A stretch of 43,634 nucleotides of DNA from Stieleria mannarensis (GTDB lineage Bacteria; Planctomycetota; Planctomycetia; Pirellulales; Pirellulaceae). Both the position numbers and the translations under genes were made by a program. The notes beneath the pieces are model-generated. The model did no database searches, was not told the origin of the DNA, and worked only from the letters and a program-made list of their open reading frames with translations. The DNA lies in NCBI RefSeq assembly GCF_014154935.1, contig NZ_JACEHH010000063.1, forward strand, positions 1 through 43,634. The letters are read 5' to 3'. Positions 13,572 through 21,585 of the stretch are shown in pieces (position 1 is the first letter of the stretch; each line of letters starts with the position of its first letter).

Positions 13572-14450
13572 ATGAAACGACGTCAATTCCTTGCGACCGG
13601 CGCCGCCCTGACCGCCGCACTGGCTCAACCCAAGTGGCTGAGCGCTTTGGAACCGGACAACAAGTACCGCCGCCAAATCGGGATCCAGCTCTACACGCTG
13701 CGAAACGAAATCGCCGCGGACGTCGCCGGGACGCTAAAGGCGGTTGCCGATGCGGGGTACAAGCAGGTCGAACCGTACGGGTTTCCGGGCGCCGACGCGA
13801 TGATTCGCGAAGCCAAGGCCAACGGCATGGCCGTCAACTCGTCACACATCAACACCGACGGGATCCTGAAACCGGGTCAGAAAGGCGTTCAGCCCTTCGA
13901 GGCGTTGCTGGACAAGGCCAACGAGTCCGGGCTGACGCATGTCGTCGTGCCCTACTTGGGGGCCGAGCTGCGAGGGTCGCTGGACCAGTACAAGGAGGTC
14001 GCCGAGCGATGCAATGTTGCGGCTGAAAAAGCGAAGCGTGCCGGGGTTCAATTGGCCTATCACAACCATGCCTTTGAATTCAAACCGCTCCAGGGCGATC
14101 GCTGTGGCTATGACGTGTTCATCGACGAGTTTTCGGACGACATGAAGTTCGAAATCGATGTCTTCTGGGTCGCCGTCGGGGGACTCGATGCGGCGGAATT
14201 GATCCGCAAGCTTTCCGGTCGCGTGACGCAGTTGCACTTGAAGGACCTGGATCGCAGCGTCACGCCGCCGCAATACGACGGGATTCCCAAAGCCGCGTTT
14301 AAAGAATTGGGCAACGGTGTGATCCCGATGGAACCGATCCTCGCCGCTGCCGGCCAGGCCGGGGTGGAGCATTGTCACGTCGAACAAGACCACTCCCCTC
14401 ACCCGGTCAAGAGTATCCAACAAAGCGCGGCTTTTCTGCGTTCGTTGTAG
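13572..14450 (+). CDS. Tat-exported sugar phosphate isomerase/epimerase-like protein
   Basis: A 292-residue xylose-isomerase-like TIM barrel (AP endonuclease 2 family). The N-terminus MKRRQFLATGAALTAALAQP is a short Tat-type signal (RRQF), so the protein is probably periplasmic. Likely metal-binding residues include Glu67 (QVEPYG), His92, His164/His166 (AYHNHAFEF), Glu194 (EIDVFW), His222 (LHLKDLD) and Glu271 (EQDHS). An upstream frame extension to 13482 exists, but the ATG at 13572 gives the signal peptide. Members act on sugars or inositol derivatives; the substrate here cannot be read from sequence. It appears monocistronic. Confidence 0.85.
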   Translation: MKRRQFLATGAALTAALAQPKWLSALEPDNKYRRQIGIQLYTLRNEIAADVAGTLKAVADAGYKQVEPYGFPGADAMIREAKANGMAVNSSHINTDGILKPGQKGVQPFEALLDKANESGLTHVVVPYLGAELRGSLDQYKEVAERCNVAAEKAKRAGVQLAYHNHAFEFKPLQGDRCGYDVFIDEFSDDMKFEIDVFWVAVGGLDAAELIRKLSGRVTQLHLKDLDRSVTPPQYDGIPKAAFKELGNGVIPMEPILAAAGQAGVEHCHVEQDHSPHPVKSIQQSAAFLRSL

Positions 14451-14769
14451 ACGCCAGCGGCGAGATCGTCCGGTTGACCCACGTTCACCGGACCACCCAT
14501 TGCGGACCATTTGGGGGGCGATTCAGTGACCACAGCGTGCCGCTGTGAACGCGCGGATCGAACCTGTGAATCGATTCGGTTCGGTTTCTTAATCATTTGA
14601 GCGAAATTTAATTTGCACGTCCGCGGAACGCCCGGCAGGGTTAAACGACAACGTTTGCGTCGGCAGATCACGTTTGTCCGGCAGCCTGACCTGACCGTTA
14701 TCCCTCGTCCTCGTTTAACGACGCCAATTGCCCGCGTCACCCGCCGATTCAAGCAGGAGCCAGCCCAAG
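14451..14769. other. Intergenic region without a supportable gene
   Basis: About 320 bp. The stretch around 14588-14615 is AT-rich compared with its surroundings and could carry the promoter of the PilZ gene. No coding frame with convincing composition, repeat or hairpin was seen. Confidence 0.4.
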
Positions 14770-15135
14770 ATGTTGCGTCTGACCGGTACCGCACCGAACC
14801 TGGATGTCGAGAACGTCGTTCGAGATCTTCTTGAGGAAGACGCGTTTTACGACCGCATCGAGAATCGGTCGGCCCACCGCGAGCATCTGGTCCGGCCGGT
14901 GACGATGCAGATTCGCGGTTCCGACGAGACGATTCTGTCGTTCTCGCGAGGCGTCTCGGCCGCCGGCATCTCTTTGATCGCCGACGTGGAGATCCCCGAG
15001 CGATCCACGGCGGTGTTGACGATTGAGTCGCTGAAAGGGGGACCGGTCAAGGTGCTGGCCCAGTGCCGTTGGTGTCGTCCCTTCGGAGCGAACTGGAAGA
15101 TCTCGGGCTGGCAATTCATCAATATTCACCGCTAG
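14770..15135 (+). CDS. PilZ-domain-like protein (putative c-di-GMP effector)
   Basis: A 121-residue cytosolic protein. Arg33-x3-Arg37 (NRSAHREHLVRP) matches the PilZ RxxxR half-site that contacts c-di-GMP. The second half-site, normally D/NxSxxG, appears as GVSAAG at 61-66, with Ser63 and Gly66 kept but Gly in place of Asp/Asn, so binding may be weak or altered. The remaining pattern of alternating hydrophobic strands fits a small beta-barrel. The ATG follows GGAG at good spacing. It lies 46 bp before the homoserine dehydrogenase gene, but a functional link is doubtful. Confidence in the fold is moderate. Confidence 0.72.
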   Translation: MLRLTGTAPNLDVENVVRDLLEEDAFYDRIENRSAHREHLVRPVTMQIRGSDETILSFSRGVSAAGISLIADVEIPERSTAVLTIESLKGGPVKVLAQCRWCRPFGANWKISGWQFINIHR

Positions 15136-15181
15136 GTCCCCGTCTCGTTCAAATCGGGATTGGCGGTTAACATCTGCCGTC

Positions 15182-16492
15182 ATGGAAAAGACAAATATCG
15201 CCATTGTTGGCCTGGGGACTGTTGGTAGCGGCGTCGCGCGTTTATTGCTCGATCACGGAGACCGCACGGCGAGGCACGCCGGTCGGACGCTATGGCTTCG
15301 AAAAGCGGTCGCGCGAGACTTAGTCAAAGCGGCGGCGAGGGTCGATCTGCCCGAAGGTGTGTTGACCGACTCGATCGACGAAGTCGTCAATGACCCGGAA
15401 ATCACGGTTGTGGCCCAGTTGATCGGGGGCCTGGAACCGGCCCGATCGATCATGCTGCGATTGTTGGAATCGGGCAAGGATATCGTTACGGCCAACAAGG
15501 CGCTGCTGGCCGAACACGGTCCGGAGTTGTTTGACCGGGCACGTCAACTCGGACGCAGCATCGCGTTCGAAGCCTCGGTTGCCGGCGGGATCCCGATCAT
15601 CGCCAACATCAGCCAATGTTTGTCGGCCAATCAGTTGCAATCCTTGGAAGGCATCCTGAACGGGACCAGCAACTTCATCGTCAGCCAAATGGACGAATTC
15701 GGGTCCAACTACCAGGAGGTCGTCAAGACGGCTCAGGAACTGGGGTATGCCGAAGCGGACCCGACGATGGACGTCGACGGAACCGATGCGGCGCAAAAGC
15801 TGGCGATCCTGGCCCACTTGGCTTTCGGTGCGGCCGTCGATTGGAATGACATTCCCAAGGTCGGAATCGATGGGCTGGATCCGGTGGACCTGCGTTACGC
15901 CAAAGAGCTCGGTTATCGGATCAAGTTGTTGGCGGTCGCCAATCTGACCGACGACGGATTGGAGTTGTCGGTTTCGCCGACCTTGTTGAAGATCGGGACG
16001 CCGTTGGCGGAGGTCCGCAACGCGTTCAACGCGATCCGAGCGATCGGGGATGCCGTCGGCCCCGTCTTCTTTCACGGCTTGGGCGCCGGGCAAATGCCGA
16101 CCGCATCGGCCGTCGTCGCTGATTTAATTGACACGGCGGTCGGACGCACCAAATTGACGTTTCAAACGCTGGAATACTTCTCCAGCGACAATCCCCCCCG
16201 CGCCATCCTCCGCGATGCCGACACGTTGCGAGGCCGGTATTACCTCCGGCTGCATGTCGCCAATCACCCCGGCACGCTGGCATCGATCGCCAACGTGTTG
16301 GCCAAACATGCGATCTCGATCGCGTCGGTGATCCAGCACGAATCCGAAGCCGCCGGCGGGGAATTGGAATTGGTCCCGTTGGTGATCATGACGCACGAAG
16401 CCAGCGAGGGAGCCGCCAAGCTTGCCACCTCGGAGATCGAATCGCTGCCGGCCGTCCAAGGTGCCGTCATTCGATTCCGAGTGAAGGAATAG
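15182..16492 (+). CDS. hom: Homoserine dehydrogenase
   Basis: A 436-residue enzyme reducing aspartate semialdehyde to homoserine, the branch to threonine and methionine. The Rossmann nucleotide site GLGTVGSGVARLL is at 10-22. Substrate and catalytic features include ANKALLAEHG (Lys106), GILNGTSNF (157-165) and Asp202/Lys206 in DVDGTDAAQKL, spaced as in the characterised yeast enzyme. A C-terminal ACT domain begins near residue 352 (RLHVANHPGTLASIANVLA), so feedback control by an amino acid, usually threonine, is likely. It is the standard monofunctional bacterial type. dapA, for the lysine branch, lies nearby in convergent orientation. Confidence 0.95.
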   Translation: MEKTNIAIVGLGTVGSGVARLLLDHGDRTARHAGRTLWLRKAVARDLVKAAARVDLPEGVLTDSIDEVVNDPEITVVAQLIGGLEPARSIMLRLLESGKDIVTANKALLAEHGPELFDRARQLGRSIAFEASVAGGIPIIANISQCLSANQLQSLEGILNGTSNFIVSQMDEFGSNYQEVVKTAQELGYAEADPTMDVDGTDAAQKLAILAHLAFGAAVDWNDIPKVGIDGLDPVDLRYAKELGYRIKLLAVANLTDDGLELSVSPTLLKIGTPLAEVRNAFNAIRAIGDAVGPVFFHGLGAGQMPTASAVVADLIDTAVGRTKLTFQTLEYFSSDNPPRAILRDADTLRGRYYLRLHVANHPGTLASIANVLAKHAISIASVIQHESEAAGGELELVPLVIMTHEASEGAAKLATSEIESLPAVQGAVIRFRVKE

Positions 16493-16596
16493 CGGGCAGC
16501 GATTGCATTTCATTAAATCGACGTCAATCCTTGGCAGCTTCTTTACGTGATCGCGTCGGCCTCTTGCTATCCTTCCGCTCCCTCGTCATTGCCTGA

Positions 16597-16839
16597 GTCT
16601 CTTGTCGTGAAGGAATCGCCCCGTGCTCGCCGGATGTATCAAACACCAGACCCCTCAGTACGCTGTGCGAGCGTGTCGGCATCTCTTTCGAAGTCGGTTT
16701 AGATCCGCACCGCGTCTTTGATCGCGAAGCAGAAAACCATGGCAATCACTACGGGAAACGGATGCGGTCGGTCGCCGACCACGTCCGTCAAGGCGGATCG
16801 CTTGCCGATGCGGTCAAAGCGGTTACCAAAGCCGGATGA
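16597..16839 (+). pseudogene. Type II secretion/pilus F-protein (GspF/PilC) fragment
   Basis: An open frame of about 80 codons between TGA at 16594 and TGA at 16837 with no ATG or GTG start. From 16663 it reads LCERVGISFEVGLDPHRVFD and then has GGSLADAVKAVTKAG, which resembles the first cytoplasmic domain of GspF/PilC proteins (LCxRVGxxxxAGxDxxK and RGxSLADAL). Homologous proteins continue for hundreds of residues; here the frame ends after the SLADA motif. It is immediately followed by a GspE-like C-terminal fragment. The match is by eye, so confidence is moderate. Confidence 0.5.
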
Positions 16840-17039
16840 TCGTCAGCGAATTTCTCTCGTTACGCGAATCCGGGCTAGCCGGCGCGGTGTTGGACACCAA
16901 GGATTCGCGTCAGACGTACCGGATCGCGGTCGAAAGCGGCATGAAGTCGCTGTGGGAGCGGGCGACCGATTTGGTGCGCGAAGGGAAAACCAGCCCGGCG
17001 GAGGTGCGTCGTGTGCTGGGCGTCGCGATCCGCATCTGA
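16836..17039 (+). pseudogene. Type II secretion ATPase (GspE/PilB) C-terminal fragment
   Basis: A 67-codon frame whose ATG overlaps the stop of the preceding fragment. The translation ends in GMKSLWERATDLVREGKTSP and EVRRVLG, the pattern that closes GspE/PilB/PulE ATPases (GMxxLxxxGxxxVxxGxTxxEEVxRV). The Walker motifs and the Cys-rich zinc region that should precede it are absent, so only about the last 65 of 500-600 residues remain. It could be expressed as a small protein, but a deletion remnant is more likely. Confidence 0.55.
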
Positions 17040-17183
17040 ACGCGGCTCATGTGGAATAGGCGTCCAGCAGCCTGTCAAAGCGCGACGTCCATCTCATGCA
17101 CGCCATCAGAGGCCGGATCCTCGGACGTGCGGTTTCTACGCGTCGGCGAACATCGCTAGGCAAACAAGACGCTATCATTCGAT

Positions 17184-18089
17184 TCAGGCCGTCGCAGCAC
17201 TGGCCAATCCGTACGCCAGAATGGTTTGCTGCAGTTGTTGCTCGGCGGCTTCGTCCAACGGGGTCATCGGCAATCGCAGTTCGCCGGTGTCGCGTCCGAC
17301 CATTCGCATCGCGGCTTTGACGGGGATCGGGTTGGTGGCCAGCCCTAACATGTTGGAGCACAGGGCAAACAGTTGGTGGTGCAGCTTGCGGGCCAGGTCA
17401 TAATCACCGCCGGCGGCGGCCTGGACCAATTTGATCATGTCGCCGGGGACCAGGTTGCCGACGACCGAAACGACGCCCTCGGCACCGACACTCATCATCG
17501 GCAGCGTCAGTGAATCGTCACCGGACAGTACGGTCAGATCGGTGGTCCCGACAATGGCCGAGCACTGATCCAATTTGCCGGTCGCTTCCTTGACCATCGT
17601 GATCCCGGGCAGTTCCGCCAATCGCTGGATCGTGGAGACCTCGATCTCCTTTCCGGTCCGACCGGGAATGTTGTACACGCAAACCGGAATCTCGACGGCT
17701 TCGGCGACCGCTTTGAAGTGCTGGTACATGCCCTCCTGGGTCGGCTTGTTGTAGTAGGGCGCGACCTGCAGCGTTGCGTCGGCACCTTCATCGGCGGCCC
17801 GTTTGGTCAATCGCAGGGCTTCGGCGGTGCTATTGCTGCCCGTGCCGGCCATCACTTTGGCTCGTCCGGCGACACATTGGATGGTCTCGCCGATCACACG
17901 TTCGTGCTCGTCGTGGGTCAGTGTCGGAGACTCGCCGGTCGTCCCGACCGGGACGATGCAGCGGGCGCCCGCTTCGATTTGGAATTCGATTTGCTGTTTC
18001 AACCGGTCGTAGTCGACCTCACCGTTGGCAAAGGGCGTGATGATGGCGACCGATAGTCCGGCGAAATCAGATCCACGACGCTGGGTCAT
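17184..18089 (-). CDS. dapA: 4-hydroxy-tetrahydrodipicolinate synthase
   Basis: A 301-residue enzyme condensing pyruvate with aspartate semialdehyde, the first step of the diaminopimelate/lysine branch. The Schiff-base Lys is Lys167 in ITMVKEATG. The GTTGE motif is at 49-53 and Tyr139 lies in VYNIPGRTG. Length and order match the DapA family rather than N-acetylneuraminate lyase, although that superfamily shares the same fold. The ATG is preceded by AGGGA at 7 nt. It is 14 bp downstream of the end of the YfhO-like gene on the same strand, so it may be co-transcribed with it. Confidence 0.95.
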   Translation of the reverse strand: MTQRRGSDFAGLSVAIITPFANGEVDYDRLKQQIEFQIEAGARCIVPVGTTGESPTLTHDEHERVIGETIQCVAGRAKVMAGTGSNSTAEALRLTKRAADEGADATLQVAPYYNKPTQEGMYQHFKAVAEAVEIPVCVYNIPGRTGKEIEVSTIQRLAELPGITMVKEATGKLDQCSAIVGTTDLTVLSGDDSLTLPMMSVGAEGVVSVVGNLVPGDMIKLVQAAAGGDYDLARKLHHQLFALCSNMLGLATNPIPVKAAMRMVGRDTGELRLPMTPLDEAAEQQLQQTILAYGLASAATA

Positions 18090-18103
18090 TGCGGGTCCCT
18101 GGG

Positions 18104-20662
18104 TTAATGATTGTTGCGGTAGAAGGGGCGAAACGAGCGCAGAAGCCTACCGCGGATCAGGAAAAACACAATTCCCCGGACTGATGGGTTGACGATTTGG
18201 TTCGGCAAAATGGCCAAAATTGCCAACAGGAGGGCCGCCAGCGCGGTCGCGAAAACCGCCGCTGCTTTCCACCAGGGGCGATATTCAAACGTAACGCTCC
18301 ATTTTCCGGCGGGGATCGCCACCGCCTGGTTCAGGTGACTGCTGCGGAAAACCGGCTGCGATCGCGATGGGCCACCATCCGGGGGCGTCAACCGAGCCGT
18401 CCAGTTCCCGTCCTGAAACACACATCGCTCCAACAAACACGTCGAGTTGCACTCCACGATGATCGCTCCGTCGGACGCTCGATCGACGGTCGCCGATCGC
18501 GCCGGTTCGGTGGACGGTTGTTCGAATGCCACGTGCGGCAGGGGCAATCCGTCGGGGCGTCTGTTCTGGCCGGTCCGGTCGTTTTCATCCATCCGACCGA
18601 TCTCGCCGATCAGCTCGCGGAGCGGTTTTTCCGGCGACCATTGCGTGAACACTCGAAGCTGATGAACCGGTTCGGTCCGTTTGCGATCCACCGCGACCAG
18701 CGTCATCCCGGCCGCCGCCATCGACGATTGTCCGTCCACGTGCGACACCGCACCGATCGCCAGCCACTGACGGATTGCCTGCCAAAACACTCGCCGCTGT
18801 TGGACATCCAGATTCGCAAGATGATGATTGCAAGCCGACCAAAATTCGCGATAGCTGCGACTCTTGATACTCACCATGCTGTTGAACACCGCTTGTCGAT
18901 GCACCAGATGCCAGCGACCGAACCATGCCATCCGCTCGCTCGCAGCGACCTCCAATGCACGATCTTCCGAGTGCGACTGGCGCCATCGCCGAGGCCACAT
19001 CCCGAGCTGCGTCCTCAGAACACGCGTCTTTGGAATCGGCGGCGGACTTGCCTGGTGCGCCAGTTGGCGCTCACGTTCAATGTTCACGGTGGGCAACAAC
19101 GTCGATGCGGCGGCGGCCGAGTCGATCGCAATCAGGACGGCCCACGCGATCGCCAGCGATGCCCCACCCAACCGCTCCCTGATGGTCGTGGCGAACCGAC
19201 GCAAAGCGACCAGTGGCAACAAGATCGCGACGGTCCACAAACACGACCGTCGGACGAGCACCAATCCGCCGGTGACATCCAAACGCCCCCAATACTCATC
19301 AACAGGCATCTCGTTCGGGGCGATCGGATACCAACGCGCCCAATGGCCGATCGCCACATGCGCAACGACGACCGCGATCAAGAAGATCAGCAACAGCGCG
19401 ATCGCGACGCGGCCTTCCGTCTTATCACGCTCGGTCGCGACCCACTGGGCCGCGACCATCGAACCGGCGATCGCAAAGATCGGCAGCCATTTCACCGGGT
19501 AACGAAATGAACGGTAACCGGGAACCAAATGGCAAAGGAACCAAAACGGCCCGCCGATCGCGCTGTCGCTGTGCGGCAGCACTCCGGGGATCTGTTGCAG
19601 GAACCAGACGGCACCGAAATGCCCAAAGCAGATGCACAAACTGACCACCGCGACGGCAAACCAGGGTTCCGCAACATACTCCCGCGGTCGAACCAGTCGA
19701 CAAAGCAGCGCAAACCCCACGACCAGTCCCGCATAAATCGACGGCGTCCACATCCGACCTTCGCCGGGAATCAAGTTCGCGATCCGACGATGGACCGGAA
19801 ACAGATCGCCGAATGGCCGAGGCGAAATGACTTCGATCGCGTGCCACGGTGCGAGGGAAAAGTCATAGATCTCCCCGCGCGGCCCCGCGTCGGGAGCCCG
19901 CACACTTTGACGGCTCCAATCCAGCGACGCGGCGATCTGGATCGAACTGATCCCGACGGCCAAGACACAAGCGACCAGTCCGACGATGAACGTGCCGAAC
20001 AACTCGCTGTCGACCCAGGATCGCCCCCGACGCTTCGCCTGTTTCAGTTGCCCTCTGGCCGACAGCAGCGCGATCGCACCGACCGTGATCACACCGTGCA
20101 GAGCCGATTGTGGGTCACCGCCGAGCACCATCATCGACAGGGCCGTCGTGGCGATCACGATCCGCCGGCGGATTGGCGCGGCGGACAAGCAACCGCCCAA
20201 CGCGAATGGAATCCAGGCGGCGCCGACCAAAAACGGAGGATTGGACAACAGCGCGAAAACGCTTCCCGACATCGGATAGACGATCGCAGCGACCACCGCG
20301 CCCAGGGGACGGCAGCCGATCGTCCGTGCCAACCAAGCCGCGCCCGCCGAGGCCAGCATCAGATGCACGACCAGATACAGATTCATCAGCCACTCGTTGG
20401 ACAGCGGCAATGAATACACCGCGTATCGAACAGGATACAGGACCGCGGTGGACGTTTCGCCGATCAACGGCAACCCGGTGTGATCGAGCGGGTTCCAAAA
20501 CGGCAACCACTCGGCGGCCGTCCGCGCGGCCACATAGTCGTACAGCGGTAGATAGAAATGATTGACGTCGCGAAATGCGAATCGATCTCCCAACGCCATC
20601 GGCCAGACCGATCCCAGGATGACGGCCGCGACAAATGCGACCGTCGCAAACCGTCCGATCAC
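18104..20662 (-). CDS. Large polytopic membrane protein, YfhO-like
   Basis: An 852-residue integral membrane protein. The first ~520 residues carry roughly a dozen hydrophobic helices with early acidic/aromatic loop motifs (DVNHFYLPLYDYV, FWNPLDHTGLPL) that recall the YfhO/GT-C-like family of putative lipid-linked sugar transferases. A long soluble, probably periplasmic, region follows (about 540-800), and one helix near the end (about 808-830, AAAVFATALAALLLAILAIL). The GTG start overlaps the ABC ATPase stop by 4 bp (GTGA), indicating translational coupling. Family assignment is by recall, and the biochemical role is unknown, perhaps glycan modification at the cell surface. Confidence 0.7.
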   Translation of the reverse strand: MIGRFATVAFVAAVILGSVWPMALGDRFAFRDVNHFYLPLYDYVAARTAAEWLPFWNPLDHTGLPLIGETSTAVLYPVRYAVYSLPLSNEWLMNLYLVVHLMLASAGAAWLARTIGCRPLGAVVAAIVYPMSGSVFALLSNPPFLVGAAWIPFALGGCLSAAPIRRRIVIATTALSMMVLGGDPQSALHGVITVGAIALLSARGQLKQAKRRGRSWVDSELFGTFIVGLVACVLAVGISSIQIAASLDWSRQSVRAPDAGPRGEIYDFSLAPWHAIEVISPRPFGDLFPVHRRIANLIPGEGRMWTPSIYAGLVVGFALLCRLVRPREYVAEPWFAVAVVSLCICFGHFGAVWFLQQIPGVLPHSDSAIGGPFWFLCHLVPGYRSFRYPVKWLPIFAIAGSMVAAQWVATERDKTEGRVAIALLLIFLIAVVVAHVAIGHWARWYPIAPNEMPVDEYWGRLDVTGGLVLVRRSCLWTVAILLPLVALRRFATTIRERLGGASLAIAWAVLIAIDSAAAASTLLPTVNIERERQLAHQASPPPIPKTRVLRTQLGMWPRRWRQSHSEDRALEVAASERMAWFGRWHLVHRQAVFNSMVSIKSRSYREFWSACNHHLANLDVQQRRVFWQAIRQWLAIGAVSHVDGQSSMAAAGMTLVAVDRKRTEPVHQLRVFTQWSPEKPLRELIGEIGRMDENDRTGQNRRPDGLPLPHVAFEQPSTEPARSATVDRASDGAIIVECNSTCLLERCVFQDGNWTARLTPPDGGPSRSQPVFRSSHLNQAVAIPAGKWSVTFEYRPWWKAAAVFATALAALLLAILAILPNQIVNPSVRGIVFFLIRGRLLRSFRPFYRNNH

Positions 20663-21585
20663 GTCACCAGACCCTTGGTCACGGTCATGAAGACGTCTTC
20701 CAGGGTCGGCGCGCGATCGTTGAACGAACGCAACCTGACCCCTTCGGCGATCATCGTTTCCATCAATGTCGCCAATCCCTCGTCATCGGTTTCAAGTTCG
20801 GCGACGATGCAGGTCGGTTCCTGTTCGATCGATCGCAGCGCAGGACTGCTGCGCAGAATCGACATCCCGGCTTCTTCTCCGGCAACGAATTGGATCTCGA
20901 CATGCCGGTTGCGGCGGATCTGGCGATAGACGGTTCCGATGGGACCACTCATCAACAATTGTCCGCGTTCGATAATCCCGATCGACGTGCAACAATCGGC
21001 CAGTTCGGTCAGGATGTGGCTGCTGATCAGAATTGTCTTGCCCATCCGCCGCAATTCTTTCAGCAACTCCTTCACCTCCACCCGCGCCCGGGGATCCAGA
21101 CCGCTGGCCGGTTCATCCAAGATCAACACCGGCGGATCATGCACCAAGGTTTTCGCCAGGCAAAGTCGTTGCTTCATTCCACGCGAAAGTCCGTTGACGA
21201 AATCGTCGCGTTTATGCGTCAGGTCCAATAGTTCCAGGACGTTATCGATGATCTGTTTTCGGTCCTTGCGTCCGATGCGATAGGCCACGGCAAAAAAGTC
21301 CAAGAATTCCCAGACCCGCATGCCGTCGTACACGCCGAAGTTGTCGGGCATGTAGCCGACCGCCTGTCGAACGCCGACCGGATCGGCCATCACGTCACAA
21401 CCGGCGACTTCGCCACGCCCCCGCGTGGCCCGCAGCAGCGTGGCCAGAAAGCGAATCGTGGTGCTCTTGCCGGCACCGTTGGGACCGATGAACCCGAACG
21501 TCTCGCCGGCTTCGATATGCAGGTTCAACTCCTGCACCGCGGTAAACTCTCCGTAATCCTTTCCGAATCCCGTCAACGTAATCAT
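20659..21585 (-). CDS. ABC transporter ATP-binding protein (ABC-2 type)
   Basis: A 308-residue ATPase. Walker A is GPNGAGKST at 34-42, the signature LSRGMKQR is at 133-140, and Walker B is VLILDEP at 153-159 with the D-loop SGLD. The extra ~70 C-terminal residues, with a beta-rich sequence, are typical of ABC-2 export/gliding-type ATPases (CcmA/NodI-like). Its ATG overlaps the upstream lipoprotein stop (ATGA) and its stop overlaps the next GTG, so three proteins are probably made together. No ABC permease is encoded next to it, so its membrane partner is unclear; the YfhO-like or lipoprotein product may serve, or a permease lies elsewhere. Confidence 0.93.
   Translation of the reverse strand: MITLTGFGKDYGEFTAVQELNLHIEAGETFGFIGPNGAGKSTTIRFLATLLRATRGRGEVAGCDVMADPVGVRQAVGYMPDNFGVYDGMRVWEFLDFFAVAYRIGRKDRKQIIDNVLELLDLTHKRDDFVNGLSRGMKQRLCLAKTLVHDPPVLILDEPASGLDPRARVEVKELLKELRRMGKTILISSHILTELADCCTSIGIIERGQLLMSGPIGTVYRQIRRNRHVEIQFVAGEEAGMSILRSSPALRSIEQEPTCIVAELETDDEGLATLMETMIAEGVRLRSFNDRAPTLEDVFMTVTKGLVT

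Noticed and set aside
18197..20413. Plus-strand frames of up to 437 codons opposite the YfhO-like gene
   Set aside because: Composition is Arg/Gln/His-rich with no helices or domains, while the minus-strand frame has clear transmembrane periodicity and 4-bp coupling to the ABC gene.
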